64,000 bases of DNA, taken from assembly GCA_003583745.1 (NCBI GenBank), contig QXPY01000013.1:102111-166110 (forward strand), read 5' to 3'. The notes beneath the pieces were generated by a model that saw only the letters and a program-made list of their open reading frames with translations, was not told where the DNA came from and searched no databases. This DNA comes from Rhodocyclales bacterium GT-UBC. Lineage in GTDB: Bacteria; Pseudomonadota; Gammaproteobacteria; Burkholderiales; Rhodocyclaceae. This document shows positions 36,243 through 45,405 of this stretch, piece by piece. The translations under genes were made by a program, and so were the position numbers. The stretch's first letter is position 1. Every line of letters begins with the position of its first letter.

Positions 36243-36995
36243 TCAGAACAAGCGCAAATGGCCGCCTTGGGCTTCCCAGATCAGGAGTATTGCTCCGAAT
36301 CCCAGAATCTGGATGGGGGCCGTCACGACATCGACGACCATTGCGAGGGGCAGGGCGAGGTATTTTTCGAGATTGGGTGGTGCTTCCTGATTCTCGGGGG
36401 GGTAGAAGGCGATTGATCTCGAATGGCTCAGATGTTGGGCCAAACTATCGGGGACTTTGATCGGAGCGATGGTGACGCCCTCTAAATCAATGCTTTTCGT
36501 ATAAACATTGCGATTCTTTCGTGATGAGGCGGTTTCCTTTTTATCAAACCCCATGTTCGCCAGTTCAAGCTGTTGTTCGGGCGAGTAGTCTTGATCCCGG
36601 TTGATGCGCAGTGCGACCTTTCCCCAGAATTTTCGTTTGTCCAGGTAGAGGTGGCTGTTGGAGTCGTGATAGCGCTCAAGTATTTCCACGTCCGGGCCAA
36701 ACGACGCCTTGGCGATGGCTTCCAGCTCGCCTCCGCCCTTGGTGATCAGATAGGACTGTTTATGCCCGATAAGAACCAGACCGCCCGGGATATCGAGTTC
36801 CTTTTCTGCATTTTTATCCAGTTTGCCGATGGCGACCAACTGGTCACTGGCTGATGGCTGCGAATGAAAATTCGGGTCGCGACTCTCCATCTCGGAGGCC
36901 AGAAAAGTTGTACAACCGGCCAGGCTGATGCAGGAGGAAAAAAGCGCCATGACAACGAGGCGCCATTTGCTGTAAATGGATAGGATTGGGTTCAT
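36243..36995 (-). CDS. Lipoprotein of unknown function
   Basis: A 250-residue protein with a lipoprotein signal (lipobox SLAGC, Cys28), a mature domain with Lys- and Asp-rich segments, and a hydrophobic stretch near the C-terminus (about residues 215-240) that may be a membrane helix. I do not recognise a family. The gene is visibly poorer in G+C than its neighbours and stands alone between the mos terminator and a LysE gene, which suggests later acquisition. Confidence 0.7.
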   Translation of the reverse strand: MNPILSIYSKWRLVVMALFSSCISLAGCTTFLASEMESRDPNFHSQPSASDQLVAIGKLDKNAEKELDIPGGLVLIGHKQSYLITKGGGELEAIAKASFGPDVEILERYHDSNSHLYLDKRKFWGKVALRINRDQDYSPEQQLELANMGFDKKETASSRKNRNVYTKSIDLEGVTIAPIKVPDSLAQHLSHSRSIAFYPPENQEAPPNLEKYLALPLAMVVDVVTAPIQILGFGAILLIWEAQGGHLRLF

Positions 36996-37109
36996 TGATG
37001 CCTGTCGTATTGACCGCGTGATTGACGATAACTATGTAATTGTATGTCAAATGCGTATTCGGCCGCGCTTGCTCGGCGATGACCAGCATTGATTACTGCC
37101 GGGGCCTGT

Positions 37110-37736
37110 TCAGGCCAAGCCAAAGGCAATGACGCCCAGTGCCAACACAATCAGCATGCCGCCTGAAATGCGTTCCAGCCACGGCAGCACCCGCTCGAAG
37201 CGACGCAGGACGTAGGGATTGCCGATCATGAAGGCGATCAGGATGTCCCAGAGCAGCACGACGCCGAACATCCAGATGCCATAGAGCGTCTTCCAGCCGG
37301 TCGTGGCGTAGGGGCCGCTCAGCATCGAGGCCAGGCTGGCATAGAACAGTGCATTTTTCGGGTTGAGCAGGCCGGATAGCAGCCCCCTGCTTGCGGCACG
37401 ATGCCATGTTCCGACGCCCTGGTCGGCTTGTGCCGACGTCACCGTGCCTAGTCCGCTGTGGCCAGCGTGGCGGATGAAGAGCGCGCCGAGATAAAGCAGA
37501 TAGAGGCATCCCGCCAGCTGCAACAGCGTGAACGCCGCGCTGTGCGGTGTCAGCACGGCTGTGCCGGCGAAGGCGGCAACGATGAATAGGCCGTTGGCAA
37601 GAGCGATGCCCAGGCAGGCACCCGTGGCGGTGCGCCAGCCTTCGGCCAGCGAGGTCCGGGCGACCAGGAAAAAGTCGGGGCCGGGGGAAAGCAGCGCCAG
37701 GAAATGCGCGGCGGCGATGATCAGAAAGAGTTGCAT
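37110..37736 (-). CDS. LysE/RhtB-family amino acid exporter
   Basis: A 208-residue protein with six predicted membrane helices and the family signature near the N-terminus (LLSPGPDFFLVARTSLAEGWR). These exporters expel amino acids or homoserine lactone-like compounds. It lies 80 bases downstream of an AraC-family regulator on the same strand, which may control it. Confidence 0.9.
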   Translation of the reverse strand: MQLFLIIAAAHFLALLSPGPDFFLVARTSLAEGWRTATGACLGIALANGLFIVAAFAGTAVLTPHSAAFTLLQLAGCLYLLYLGALFIRHAGHSGLGTVTSAQADQGVGTWHRAASRGLLSGLLNPKNALFYASLASMLSGPYATTGWKTLYGIWMFGVVLLWDILIAFMIGNPYVLRRFERVLPWLERISGGMLIVLALGVIAFGLA

Positions 37737-37816
37737 GCGGCGACACAGGAGTTATTTTTTTCCAGTGTGCCGAGCGGTGCGGGGCGCGTATTGAAGGAAA
37801 TTGCGGCGGCGCGGCG

Positions 37817-38656
37817 TCAGCGCCGGAAAAGCCCTGGTGAAACGCCGGTGTGGGCTTTGAATGCGCGCTGGAAATGGGCTTGGTCGGCGAAGCCGAGAGC
37901 GAGGGCCAGCTCGGCCAGTTGCTCACCCCGGCCAAGCCGTTGCCGGGCAAGGTTGATGCGCTGATTGAGTTGCCAGGCATGTGGCGTCAGACCGGTGACG
38001 CTTCGAAACGCCCTGATCAGCTGGTAGCGGCTCAGCCTGGCCAGGTCGGCCAATGCAGCCAAGGGAATGCATTCGGTCGGTGCGCTGCGGATGTAATCGA
38101 GGGCTGGCCGAATCCGTGCGGCCAGATCGCTTGGTACGGCCGGCTTGGGAATGGGGTGCCCTGGCGCGCCGTCGTGGTCGCCGATGAATTCGATCAGGGC
38201 GGTTTCCTTGTCGGCGGCGTCGGTCTCCCCGAACAGCAGGGCGTTCAGGCGGCAAAACCGGGCATAGCTTTGTTGTTTCTTGACGATGCGCACCGCTTCG
38301 TCTTCGCTCGGCCAATCGGCGGCGTACTCGCGCCGTACGGCAGCAAACCAGGCGGCATCCAGGTGCAGCATCTGGTAGCTCCAGGCGGCATCGGGGGCGG
38401 GGTTGCAGGCATGCACGCAGTCGGCCGGAATGATGACCAGGGTGCCCGCGGATAGCTCGACCTCGCGGTTCCCCGCGCCAGTGAACAGGCTGCGGCCGGC
38501 ATCGACGACACCGATCGAAACCGTCGGGTGATGATGCGGGATGTAGCAGGCCCGGCTGTGGATGGCACGCCGGCTCTCGACGTAAGGCAGGGCCGGGTCG
38601 CGCCAGAATGACTGGCAATCGGCTGGCTGCGGGCGGCGAGGAAGACGACTGGACAT
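37817..38656 (-). CDS. AraC-family transcriptional regulator
   Basis: A 279-residue protein with an N-terminal cupin-like arabinose-binding domain (about residues 20-150; cupin histidines in IPHHHPT) and a C-terminal double helix-turn-helix (about 180-275; LARLSRYQLIRAFRSVTGLTPHAW and LALGFADQAHFQRAFKAHTGVSPG). This architecture is common in regulators of LysE exporters, and the LysE gene follows on the same strand. Tandem 11-base repeats lie 12 bases before its ATG. Confidence 0.92.
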   Translation of the reverse strand: MSSRLPRRPQPADCQSFWRDPALPYVESRRAIHSRACYIPHHHPTVSIGVVDAGRSLFTGAGNREVELSAGTLVIIPADCVHACNPAPDAAWSYQMLHLDAAWFAAVRREYAADWPSEDEAVRIVKKQQSYARFCRLNALLFGETDAADKETALIEFIGDHDGAPGHPIPKPAVPSDLAARIRPALDYIRSAPTECIPLAALADLARLSRYQLIRAFRSVTGLTPHAWQLNQRINLARQRLGRGEQLAELALALGFADQAHFQRAFKAHTGVSPGLFRR

Positions 38657-38667
38657 GGGCGGGAAAT

Positions 38668-38689
38668 GAGTTGGATAAGAGTTGGATAA
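38668..38689. repeat. Two perfect tandem 11-base repeats before the AraC-family gene
   Basis: GAGTTGGATAA occurs twice without a gap. About one helical turn per unit fits an operator for the adjacent regulator; alternatively it is a slippage duplication near the ribosome binding site. Confidence 0.6.
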
Positions 38690-38799
38690 GGGGCGGGCGG
38701 TAGGTCAGTTGCCAAGCTTGATCGGCTTCGGCAAGGTACGCATCGTACCAATTCTTTGGTTTCGGGCTGAGGAGGCAGGGGCGATGTCAGCTCATTGCT

Positions 38800-39729
38800 T
38801 TATCCGCCGGATGGCGCATCAAGATGCGTCGGGTCGGGAGCATAGGCCGGTCCAAGAATTTCTTCCGAGCAAGTCACAAAAGCTCGGCCGGCATGGGATA
38901 GATAGCCGCCCTTGTTCCAGATCAGCGCCAGATGCCAGGGGATCACCGGCTGGGTCAGCGGTAGCCAGCAGAAGCGCTCGCTGCTCAGTTGTTCGCAAAG
39001 GATGCGGGGGAGCAGGGCGATGCCGAGGCCGGCACCGACCATGGCGGCAATGAAATCCCACTGGTTGGAGCGGCTGGCAATGTTCGGGCTGAAGCCGGCC
39101 AGTCGCCCGGCTTCCAGGATGCGCCCGGAAAGCACGAAGTCGTCGTTGTAGAGGATGAAGGATTCGTTGGCCAGATCGGCCATGCCGACGGTCGCCCGGC
39201 TCGCCCAGGCGGTATTGCGCGGGGCCAGCAGGCAGAGTTCGGAATAGGCGAAGGGACGGGTTTCGAACAGCGCCGGATCGGTCGGCAGCACGGTGACGCC
39301 GACATCCAGCCGGCCGTGCGCAATCTCGGTTTCGATGGCCAGCGCGCCATCTTCGACGATCTTCAGCTCGACTTGCGGGTGGCGGCTCCGGTAGGCCTGC
39401 AGGACCGGCGCAAAGAAGGTGGAGCCGACCATCGGCGAGAGTCCGATCGACAAGCGGCCCCGCGCCAGCGCGCCCAGGTCGGCCAGTTCGGCCTGCAGCC
39501 GGGCCTGGGCGGCCAGCACGTCGAGGCCGCGCTCATAGGTGACCCGCCCGGCATCGGTCAGTTGAAAGCGCTTGCCCTGGCGGTTGAGCAGCGGCGTGCC
39601 CAGCTCGTCTTCCAGCTGGCGCACCATCTTGCTGATCGTCGGCTGGGTCAGGAACAGCACTTCGGCTGCCCGGGTGAAGCTGTTCTGGCGAACCACCTCG
39701 ACGAAATAGCGCAGACCGCGGATGTCCAA
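38800..39729 (-). CDS. LysR-family transcriptional regulator (CidR-like position)
   Basis: A 309-residue LysR protein with the N-terminal winged helix (RQNSFTRAAEVLFLTQPTISKMVRQLEDELG) and an effector domain (about residues 90-300). It is divergent from lrgA-lrgB, the arrangement of CidR-type regulators that respond to acetate or pyruvate. The 107-base spacer has a T-N11-A dyad. Confidence 0.9.
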   Translation of the reverse strand: MDIRGLRYFVEVVRQNSFTRAAEVLFLTQPTISKMVRQLEDELGTPLLNRQGKRFQLTDAGRVTYERGLDVLAAQARLQAELADLGALARGRLSIGLSPMVGSTFFAPVLQAYRSRHPQVELKIVEDGALAIETEIAHGRLDVGVTVLPTDPALFETRPFAYSELCLLAPRNTAWASRATVGMADLANESFILYNDDFVLSGRILEAGRLAGFSPNIASRSNQWDFIAAMVGAGLGIALLPRILCEQLSSERFCWLPLTQPVIPWHLALIWNKGGYLSHAGRAFVTCSEEILGPAYAPDPTHLDAPSGG

Positions 39730-39734
39730 TTTAT

Positions 39735-39749
39735 ATTCTCATTAAGAAT
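39735..39749. promoter_or_regulatory. T-N11-A dyad in the LysR-lrgA spacer
   Basis: ATTCT, five bases, AGAAT forms a perfect dyad containing the T-N11-A arrangement of LysR-type binding sites. It lies close to the LysR ATG, so autorepression is likely. The whole spacer is AT-rich. Confidence 0.55.
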
Positions 39750-39836
39750 GATTTGGATGATTTTAATTCATTTTATCGATGATGCGACGCTCACTATACT
39801 CAGGGCGTCATCCTTCGAACACAGTGCAGAATCTCC

Positions 39837-40283
39837 ATGGCTTTCGATAATCCCAACCCTGATCCGGTTGCCCGGCGTGCCGTGCAAGGTGTTGCCCGGG
39901 GCGGCCGGGTAGCGTTCCAGATTGCCTTGCTGGCCGGCTTCTGGTTCATCGCCGAATGGATCTCCGCCCACTGGTTGCCGCAACTCCCGGCCGGCGTGCT
40001 CGGCATGCTGCTGCTCCTGCTCGGCTTGCTCAGCCGAGTGCTCGACTTGAGCTGGTTCCGCCAGGGGGCGCGCTGGCTATTGGCTGAAATGCTGCTCTTC
40101 TTCATTCCGGCGGTGATTGCCGTGGTCAAGTATCCGGAAATCGTGCGCCACCAAGGGCTGGCCATCCTGCTGGTGATCGTCCTGTCGACGCTGTTCGTCA
40201 TGGCGGTGACCTCGCTGGCGGTCGATGGCGTCTATCGCCTCGAATTGCTCTGGCGCCGCCGGCACTGGAGCCGACCGGGATGA
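39837..40283 (+). CDS. LrgA/CidA-family holin-like protein
   Basis: A 148-residue protein with about four membrane helices and the LrgA/CidA pattern (LPAGVLGMLLLLLGLL and LLFFIPAVIAVV). Members affect murein hydrolase export or pyruvate uptake. It overlaps the next gene, lrgB, by four bases (ATGA). The CidA or LrgA name cannot be separated by sequence here. Confidence 0.88.
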   Translation: MAFDNPNPDPVARRAVQGVARGGRVAFQIALLAGFWFIAEWISAHWLPQLPAGVLGMLLLLLGLLSRVLDLSWFRQGARWLLAEMLLFFIPAVIAVVKYPEIVRHQGLAILLVIVLSTLFVMAVTSLAVDGVYRLELLWRRRHWSRPG

Positions 40284-40969
40284 ACGCCTTTCATCTGCTC
40301 GCCCTCGGCTGGTTTGCGCTGACCGTCGCCTTCTACCTGGGCAGCAAGGCGCTTTACCGGCGTTATCACCGCTGGTGGCTGATGCCGATGTTCCTGGTGC
40401 CGCTGCTGCTGATCGCCTGCCTGCTGCTCTCGCACCAGGGCTTTGCCGTCTATTTTGCCGATACCCGCTGGCTGGTCTGGATGCTCGGCCCGGCCACCGT
40501 CGCCTTTGCCGTGCCAATCTACGAATACCGGCAACTGATTCGCCGCCACTGGCTGGCGCTCACGGTCGGCGTCGGTGCCGGCGTCCTCGCCGCTGTCAGC
40601 AGCTCGGTCCTGCTCGCCCGTTTGTTCGGTCTGTCGCCGGATCTCCAGGCCAGCCTGGCGCCGCGTTCGATCTCCACCCCCTTCGCCATGACCGTGGCTG
40701 GCAAGCTCGGCGGCTCGCCCGACCTGACCGCCGTCTTCGTCGTTCTGACCGGCGTCTTCGGCATGCTGGCCGGCGAACTGATGCTGACCTGGCTGCCGCT
40801 GCGCAGCCGACTGGCCCGCGGTGCCCTGTTCGGCGCCTCCGCGCACGGCGCCGGTACGGCCAAGGCGATGGAAATCGGCCAGGAAGAAGGTGTCGTTTCC
40901 AGCCTGGTGATGATGATCAGCGGCGTGGCTACGGTATTGGCCGCTCCCTTGATCGCTCGGTTGGTCTGA
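40280..40969 (+). CDS. LrgB/CidB-family membrane protein
   Basis: A 229-residue protein with six to eight membrane helices and the LrgB signature region (PRSISTPFAMTVAGKLGGS and FGASAHGAGTAKAMEIGQEEG). It works with LrgA-type proteins. It is translationally coupled to the gene before it and probably controlled by the divergent LysR regulator. Confidence 0.9.
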   Translation: MNAFHLLALGWFALTVAFYLGSKALYRRYHRWWLMPMFLVPLLLIACLLLSHQGFAVYFADTRWLVWMLGPATVAFAVPIYEYRQLIRRHWLALTVGVGAGVLAAVSSSVLLARLFGLSPDLQASLAPRSISTPFAMTVAGKLGGSPDLTAVFVVLTGVFGMLAGELMLTWLPLRSRLARGALFGASAHGAGTAKAMEIGQEEGVVSSLVMMISGVATVLAAPLIARLV

Positions 40970-40971
40970 GC

Positions 40972-41001
40972 GCCAGTAGGCGACTGGCATAGTTGTTTTT
41001 C
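40972..41001 (+). terminator. Possible terminator after lrgB
   Basis: GCCAGT and ACTGGC form a six-base-pair stem with a five-base loop, and a T-rich stretch (TTGTTTTT) follows after a few bases. An outer 8-base inverted repeat (TGAGCGCC / GGCGCTCA, 40967-41009) surrounds it. The T-tract is not immediate, so strength is uncertain. Confidence 0.4.
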
Positions 41002-41065
41002 GGCGCTCAAGGGCGGTATCGGCCCTATCGTTTCGCATGCGTTGAGGGTATTTGTTGCGTGGTGT

Positions 41066-41148
41066 GTAGTAGGATTGAACTGTTCGACAGGCCAGTCAAT
41101 CCTAACTACATCACTGTCGATGCCTTGTCTCCGGGTCTTTATCCGGAG
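41066..41148. other. Inverted repeats in the 300-base leader of the hybrid kinase gene
   Basis: The 300-base gap 40970-41269 has no gene. At 41066-41109 GTAG-T-AGGATTGA-A-CTG pairs with CAG-TCAATCCT-AA-CTAC around a ten-base loop. At 41129-41148 CTCCGG pairs with CCGGAG around eight bases. They could form an mRNA leader structure or a protein-binding site. They match no RNA family I know. Confidence 0.5.
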
Positions 41149-41269
41149 TTCCTACAGGACGACCCATCGCCATGCAGCCTGCTCTGTTTCTCTCGATGTC
41201 TGTCGTTTCTCCTCGCGCCAGTCGTAGGGTCGGGCGGCGTGCCGGCCACTTTCATGGGCAGGGGGCGCG

Positions 41270-43504
41270 ATGAGCGATATCGATCGAGGCGGATGGCTCC
41301 GGTTTTTCATTTCACCGCGAAGCGTTGATGCCCTGATCGTGATTGTCGGTATCTTCATTCTCGGATCGATTTACGGCGATTACGAAGAGACCTTGTCGGA
41401 GCAGTTTTCCCGCCTGGAGAATCAGGTTCGGTTGGCCAACGCCCAGGTCGAGGGGGTGATTCGCGGCCTGAATGTCGGGATGCGTGGCCTGGCAGCGGAT
41501 CAGACGAGCGACTCGAGCTTGTCACCGGCTGCCATTTCGCAGCGCCAACTGGCTTTCCTGACCGATTTTTCCGAAGTCAGAACCGTCACTGCCACCGATG
41601 CAACGGGAAGGGTGGTGGCGGCGGAGAGCATCCAGACGCCAGCGGATCTGCCGGCGATCCGTGCCTTCAACGTGGCCGAGCGCGAGTATTTCCGGTTTCA
41701 CCGCAGCGCCGGTCCGGCCGATTTCGACCGCCTTCACCTGTCGCGCCCCTTCATTGGCGTGTCGAAACGCTGGATCGTCATTGCTTCGCGGGCTATCCGC
41801 GGCAAGGACGGCAGTTTCCGCGGGGCGGTGGTGGCGACGCTGAAGCCCACCTTGTTCGAGCCCATCCTGAAAAACATCCACGACAACGATGCGGTCGATG
41901 CGGTGGCCATCCACAATCGGCAGGGCGATATCATTTATCGCCTGCCCGATGCCGAGCGTTACATCGGCAAGAATATCGGCCAGGGTGAAGCCTTCCAGAA
42001 ATTCCTGCAGAGCGAGGCAAGCGTCACGCGCTTCCTCGGTCGCGTTGCGACCGACGGGGCTAAGCGCATGGTGGTTTTCGCGAAGGTTGCCAATACCGAA
42101 CTCGATGTCGGGGTGGCAGCCAATTACGATGGCGTGATGGCCCGCTGGTATCCGACTGCTATCGGCAAAATGCTCTTCTACGGCCTGTTCATCGCAGTGG
42201 CGCTGGCCTTTCGCGGTCAGTTGAAGCGGCGTCAGGCGGCCATCGCTGCCCTCGCCGAGAGCGAGGCCAAGTTCAGGCAACTGGCCGAGGAACTGGAGGC
42301 GAGAGTGGCGCAGCGCACCGAGCAACTGGTGGTGGCCCGTGAGCAGGCCGAGGCGGCCAACATTGCGAAAAGCGCCTTCCTGGCCAATATGAGCCACGAA
42401 ATCCGGACGCCGATGAACGGCGTGCTCGGCATGGCGAATTTGCTGCAGCGTACGGCCTTGTCGCCGATCCAGGCCGATTACGTCGACAAGCTGGCGGTTT
42501 CCGGCAAACATCTGGTCGCCATCATCAACGACATCCTCGATCTGTCGAAAATCGAAGCCGGCAAGTTCACGCTGGAAGATGAGGTGGTTTGCCTGGGTAG
42601 CTTGCTGGAGGATGTGGCCAGCATGACTTCGGAAAAGGCGCGGGCCAAGGGACTGGCCTTGCATGTCGAACACTTTACCAACGCGACGAGGTTGCGGGGT
42701 GACCCGACTCGCTTGCGCCAGGCATTGTTGAACTACGTCTCGAACGCGATCAAGTTCACCGAGGCAGGGCTGGTCACGTTGCGGATCGTTCTGATTGGCG
42801 AATCCGAGCGCGATTTGACCTTGCGTTTCGAGGTCGAGGACAGTGGCGTCGGTATCGCCGCCGACGCCTTGCCCCGATTGTTCAGCGCCTTCGAACAGGC
42901 CGACAATTCGACGACCCGGAAATATGGCGGTACCGGTCTCGGCCTGGCGATCACCCGCAAACTGGCCGAGTTGATGGGGGGGCAAGCCGGGGTGAACAGT
43001 ACGCCCGGTGTCGGCAGCGTATTCTGGTTCACCGTCGTCCTGCGCAAGGATCTGCAAGCGGACCGCACGGGCGACGATGTGGCTGGAGAAGCCATCGAGC
43101 GTCTTTTTCAGGCCCGGCATGCCGGCAAGCGCGTCTTGCTGGTCGAGGACGAACCGATCAATCGGGAAATCGCCGAAATGCTGCTGCTCGACGTCGGTCT
43201 GGCGGTCGATCAGGCCGAGAATGGGCGGGTGGCCGTAGACAAGGCGCAGTCGACTGCCTACGACATCATCTTGATGGATATGCAGATGCCGGTGATGGAT
43301 GGGGTCAGCGCGGCGCGCGCCATCCGGCAATTGCCGGGTCGGGCGCGGACGCCGATGCTGGCGATGACGGCGAATGCCTTTGCCGAAGACAAGAAGCGTT
43401 GTCTGGAGGCCGGCATGAACGATTTCATCGCCAAGCCGATCGATCCGGAACGCTTGTATCACAGCTTGCTGTACTGGCTCGATCACCCGGAGTCGAGGGC
43501 TTGA
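41270..43504 (+). CDS. Membrane hybrid histidine kinase
   Basis: A 744-residue protein: transmembrane helix (about 18-38), periplasmic sensor of about 255 residues of dCache type, second helix (about 298-315), coiled coil (about 320-370), HisKA with phosphoacceptor His in MSHEIRTP, HATPase ([10 protein letters not shown]-box; GTGLGLAI G-box) and a C-terminal receiver with Asp in ILMDMQMP. The output partner is not encoded beside it; a phosphotransfer protein or an orphan regulator elsewhere is expected. Its leader holds inverted repeats. Confidence 0.93.
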   Translation: MSDIDRGGWLRFFISPRSVDALIVIVGIFILGSIYGDYEETLSEQFSRLENQVRLANAQVEGVIRGLNVGMRGLAADQTSDSSLSPAAISQRQLAFLTDFSEVRTVTATDATGRVVAAESIQTPADLPAIRAFNVAEREYFRFHRSAGPADFDRLHLSRPFIGVSKRWIVIASRAIRGKDGSFRGAVVATLKPTLFEPILKNIHDNDAVDAVAIHNRQGDIIYRLPDAERYIGKNIGQGEAFQKFLQSEASVTRFLGRVATDGAKRMVVFAKVANTELDVGVAANYDGVMARWYPTAIGKMLFYGLFIAVALAFRGQLKRRQAAIAALAESEAKFRQLAEELEARVAQRTEQLVVAREQAEAANIAKSAFLANMSHEIRTPMNGVLGMANLLQRTALSPIQADYVDKLAVSGKHLVAIINDILDLSKIEAGKFTLEDEVVCLGSLLEDVASMTSEKARAKGLALHVEHFTNATRLRGDPTRLRQALLNYVSNAIKFTEAGLVTLRIVLIGESERDLTLRFEVEDSGVGIAADALPRLFSAFEQADNSTTRKYGGTGLGLAITRKLAELMGGQAGVNSTPGVGSVFWFTVVLRKDLQADRTGDDVAGEAIERLFQARHAGKRVLLVEDEPINREIAEMLLLDVGLAVDQAENGRVAVDKAQSTAYDIILMDMQMPVMDGVSAARAIRQLPGRARTPMLAMTANAFAEDKKRCLEAGMNDFIAKPIDPERLYHSLLYWLDHPESRA

Positions 43505-43528
43505 TGGGGCGTCATTAAGCGGGGCGGC

Positions 43529-45061
43529 CTAGATTTCGTCCAGCCGCTCCCGGTAGTGCGCGGCCTGCCGGATGATGTTGCCGCGTTCCTCGGCGCTGAA
43601 CCGCACCAGGTTCCTGAGCGGCAGGCTCATCCTGGGATTGCCGGCGAAGCGGCCGGCATGGCGGATCAGGAAATCCCAGTAAAACGTCGTGAATGGGCAG
43701 GCCTCCGGGCCGCTGCGCTGCTCGGGCCGATAGCGGCAACCCGTGCAGTAATTGCTCATGCGCTTGATGTAGGCGCCGCCGGCGCAGTAGGGCTTGCTGG
43801 TCATGCCGGGCCAGGCGTTGAGCGCCATGCCGAGGGTGTTCGGCTCTTCGACCCAGGCCACTGCATCGACATAGACGGCCAGGTACCAGTCCGCAACCTG
43901 GCGTGGTTCGAGGCCGGCGATCAGCGCGAAATTGCCGGTGATCATCAGGCGCTGGATGTGGTGCGCATAGCCGTAACGCAGCGTCTGGCCGATGCTGTCG
44001 GCCAGGCAGGCGGCCTGGGTCTGGCCGGTCCAGAACCAGGCGGGCAGGGGCGTGTGGTGCGCATATTGGTTGGCGTTCGCCAGTTCGGACGTATGACGCC
44101 AGTAAACACCGCGGACGAATTCGCGCCAGCCGAGGATCTGCCGGATGAAGCCTTCGGCGGCGGCCAGCGGTACCGCGCCGCTGCGGTAGGCTTCGAGGGC
44201 TGCGGCAATGACCCGGCGCGGATCGAGCAGCTTGAGATTGAGCGCGCTGGACAGCAGCGAGTGCCAGAGGAAGGGCTGGCCCTGCCACATGGCATCCTGC
44301 CAGCGGCCAAACTCGGGGAGGCGGTGGCGGACGAAATCATCCAGCGCCGCCTCGGCCTGGGCCGAGGTGACCGGCCAGGCAAAATGGCCGGTTTCGCCCG
44401 GATGGTCGGCAAAATGGTGCTCGACGTCGGCGATGGCGCCGCGGCTTAGCGCGTCCGGCGGAAAGGACAGCGGCGGCGGCAACAAGCCGGGACCCTGGCG
44501 ACCAAAAGATTGACGGTTGTCGGCATCGAAATTCCACTGTCCGCCGCTAGGTTCGTCGCCATCCATCAGGATGCCGTGGCGCTGGCGCTGCCAGCGGTAG
44601 AAGTATTCCAGGCGGTATTGCGTCCGCTCGCCCGCCCAATCGGCGAATTCCTCCAGCGAGCACAGGAAGTGCGGATCGGGGCGGCAGAGCAGGGCGACAC
44701 CGGCGGCCGTGCAGACAGCCTGCAAGGCGTTTTGCACCCGTTCGTCGCCGGCTTCCAGCATGACCAGCGCCGCGAAATTGCCTTCCGCCAGTTCGGCGCG
44801 TACCGCTTCGCCCAGGCTGGCATGAGGGTGTTGGCCCAGTTGCAGGTAGTGCAGGGGGTAGCCGGCGGCGCGAAAGGCCGCGGCGCGGTGGCGCATGGCG
44901 GCGAGAAAGAGCGCGCTGCGCGCCTTGTGGCTCCAGACATGACGCGACTCGTCGGTGGCCTCGACCATCAGCAACACGTCCCGTGCCGGGTCGAAGTCGG
45001 TGAGCAGGGGATGCGGCTCCGGATGCAGCTGATCGCCGAGAATCAGGAAAAGACGCTTCAC
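43529..45061 (-). CDS. Iron-sulfur cryptochrome/photolyase (FeS-BCP, PhrB-like)
   Basis: The protein has 510 residues. The GTG at 45061 overlaps the stop of the DUF2256 gene and starts the family N-terminus (KRLFLILGDQL). It has the deoxyribodipyrimidine photolyase-related fold and, near the C-terminus, four cysteines (YCAGG, CTGC and ACPF) expected to bind a 4Fe-4S cluster, as in PhrB (6-4) photolyases. It probably repairs UV lesions using FAD and light. Some members are photoreceptors, which sequence alone cannot exclude. Confidence 0.9.
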   Translation of the reverse strand: MKRLFLILGDQLHPEPHPLLTDFDPARDVLLMVEATDESRHVWSHKARSALFLAAMRHRAAAFRAAGYPLHYLQLGQHPHASLGEAVRAELAEGNFAALVMLEAGDERVQNALQAVCTAAGVALLCRPDPHFLCSLEEFADWAGERTQYRLEYFYRWQRQRHGILMDGDEPSGGQWNFDADNRQSFGRQGPGLLPPPLSFPPDALSRGAIADVEHHFADHPGETGHFAWPVTSAQAEAALDDFVRHRLPEFGRWQDAMWQGQPFLWHSLLSSALNLKLLDPRRVIAAALEAYRSGAVPLAAAEGFIRQILGWREFVRGVYWRHTSELANANQYAHHTPLPAWFWTGQTQAACLADSIGQTLRYGYAHHIQRLMITGNFALIAGLEPRQVADWYLAVYVDAVAWVEEPNTLGMALNAWPGMTSKPYCAGGAYIKRMSNYCTGCRYRPEQRSGPEACPFTTFYWDFLIRHAGRFAGNPRMSLPLRNLVRFSAEERGNIIRQAAHYRERLDEI

Positions 45062-45222
45062 TTGGCGCTCCCGCGCTTGCGACAGGCGGCCGAACAAAAT
45101 TTGACCTCGTGCCAGGTCAGGCGCCATTTCTTGCGCCAGACCATGGGTCGGCCGCAAGCCTGGCAGGATTTTGCGGGAAGGCAGGCCTTGTTGCCGGGGA
45201 AGCGGGATGGGGGCTGGCTCAT
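45058..45222 (-). CDS. DUF2256 small zinc-ribbon-like protein
   Basis: A 54-residue frame from the ATG at 45222. Four cysteines in a CxxC...CxxxC layout (CQAC and CSAAC) bracket a WRKKWRLTWHEVKFC core, which is the DUF2256 pattern. Its TGA overlaps the GTG of the photolyase gene, so the two are translationally coupled. DUF2256 genes are often found beside this class of photolyase, but the function is unknown; a metal-binding role is likely from the cysteines. Confidence 0.85.
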   Translation of the reverse strand: MSQPPSRFPGNKACLPAKSCQACGRPMVWRKKWRLTWHEVKFCSAACRKRGSAK

Positions 45223-45405
45223 GGTCTCGAGGCGGCAGGGCAGGCCTGAATTGGGCGGCGCGGGGGCGGTGGATAAGGCGCGATTTTATGCCTAATTCGC
45301 GGCGCGCCGCGGCAGGCGGCCTTGTCCGGCGCTTCGCGTCGGTCGGGTCGGTAAATTCGCCCTTTTGATGGCATTTTTATACGGAGATGCCTAGCATGCC
45401 CGGCT

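Noticed and set aside
40993..41328. 111-codon frame in the leader of the hybrid kinase gene
   Set aside because: It overlaps the kinase start out of frame, has no ribosome binding site or family resemblance, and runs through the inverted repeats.
41522..43486. A 654-codon minus-strand frame opposite the hybrid kinase
   Set aside because: Antisense shadow; all kinase and receiver motifs are in the plus-strand frame.
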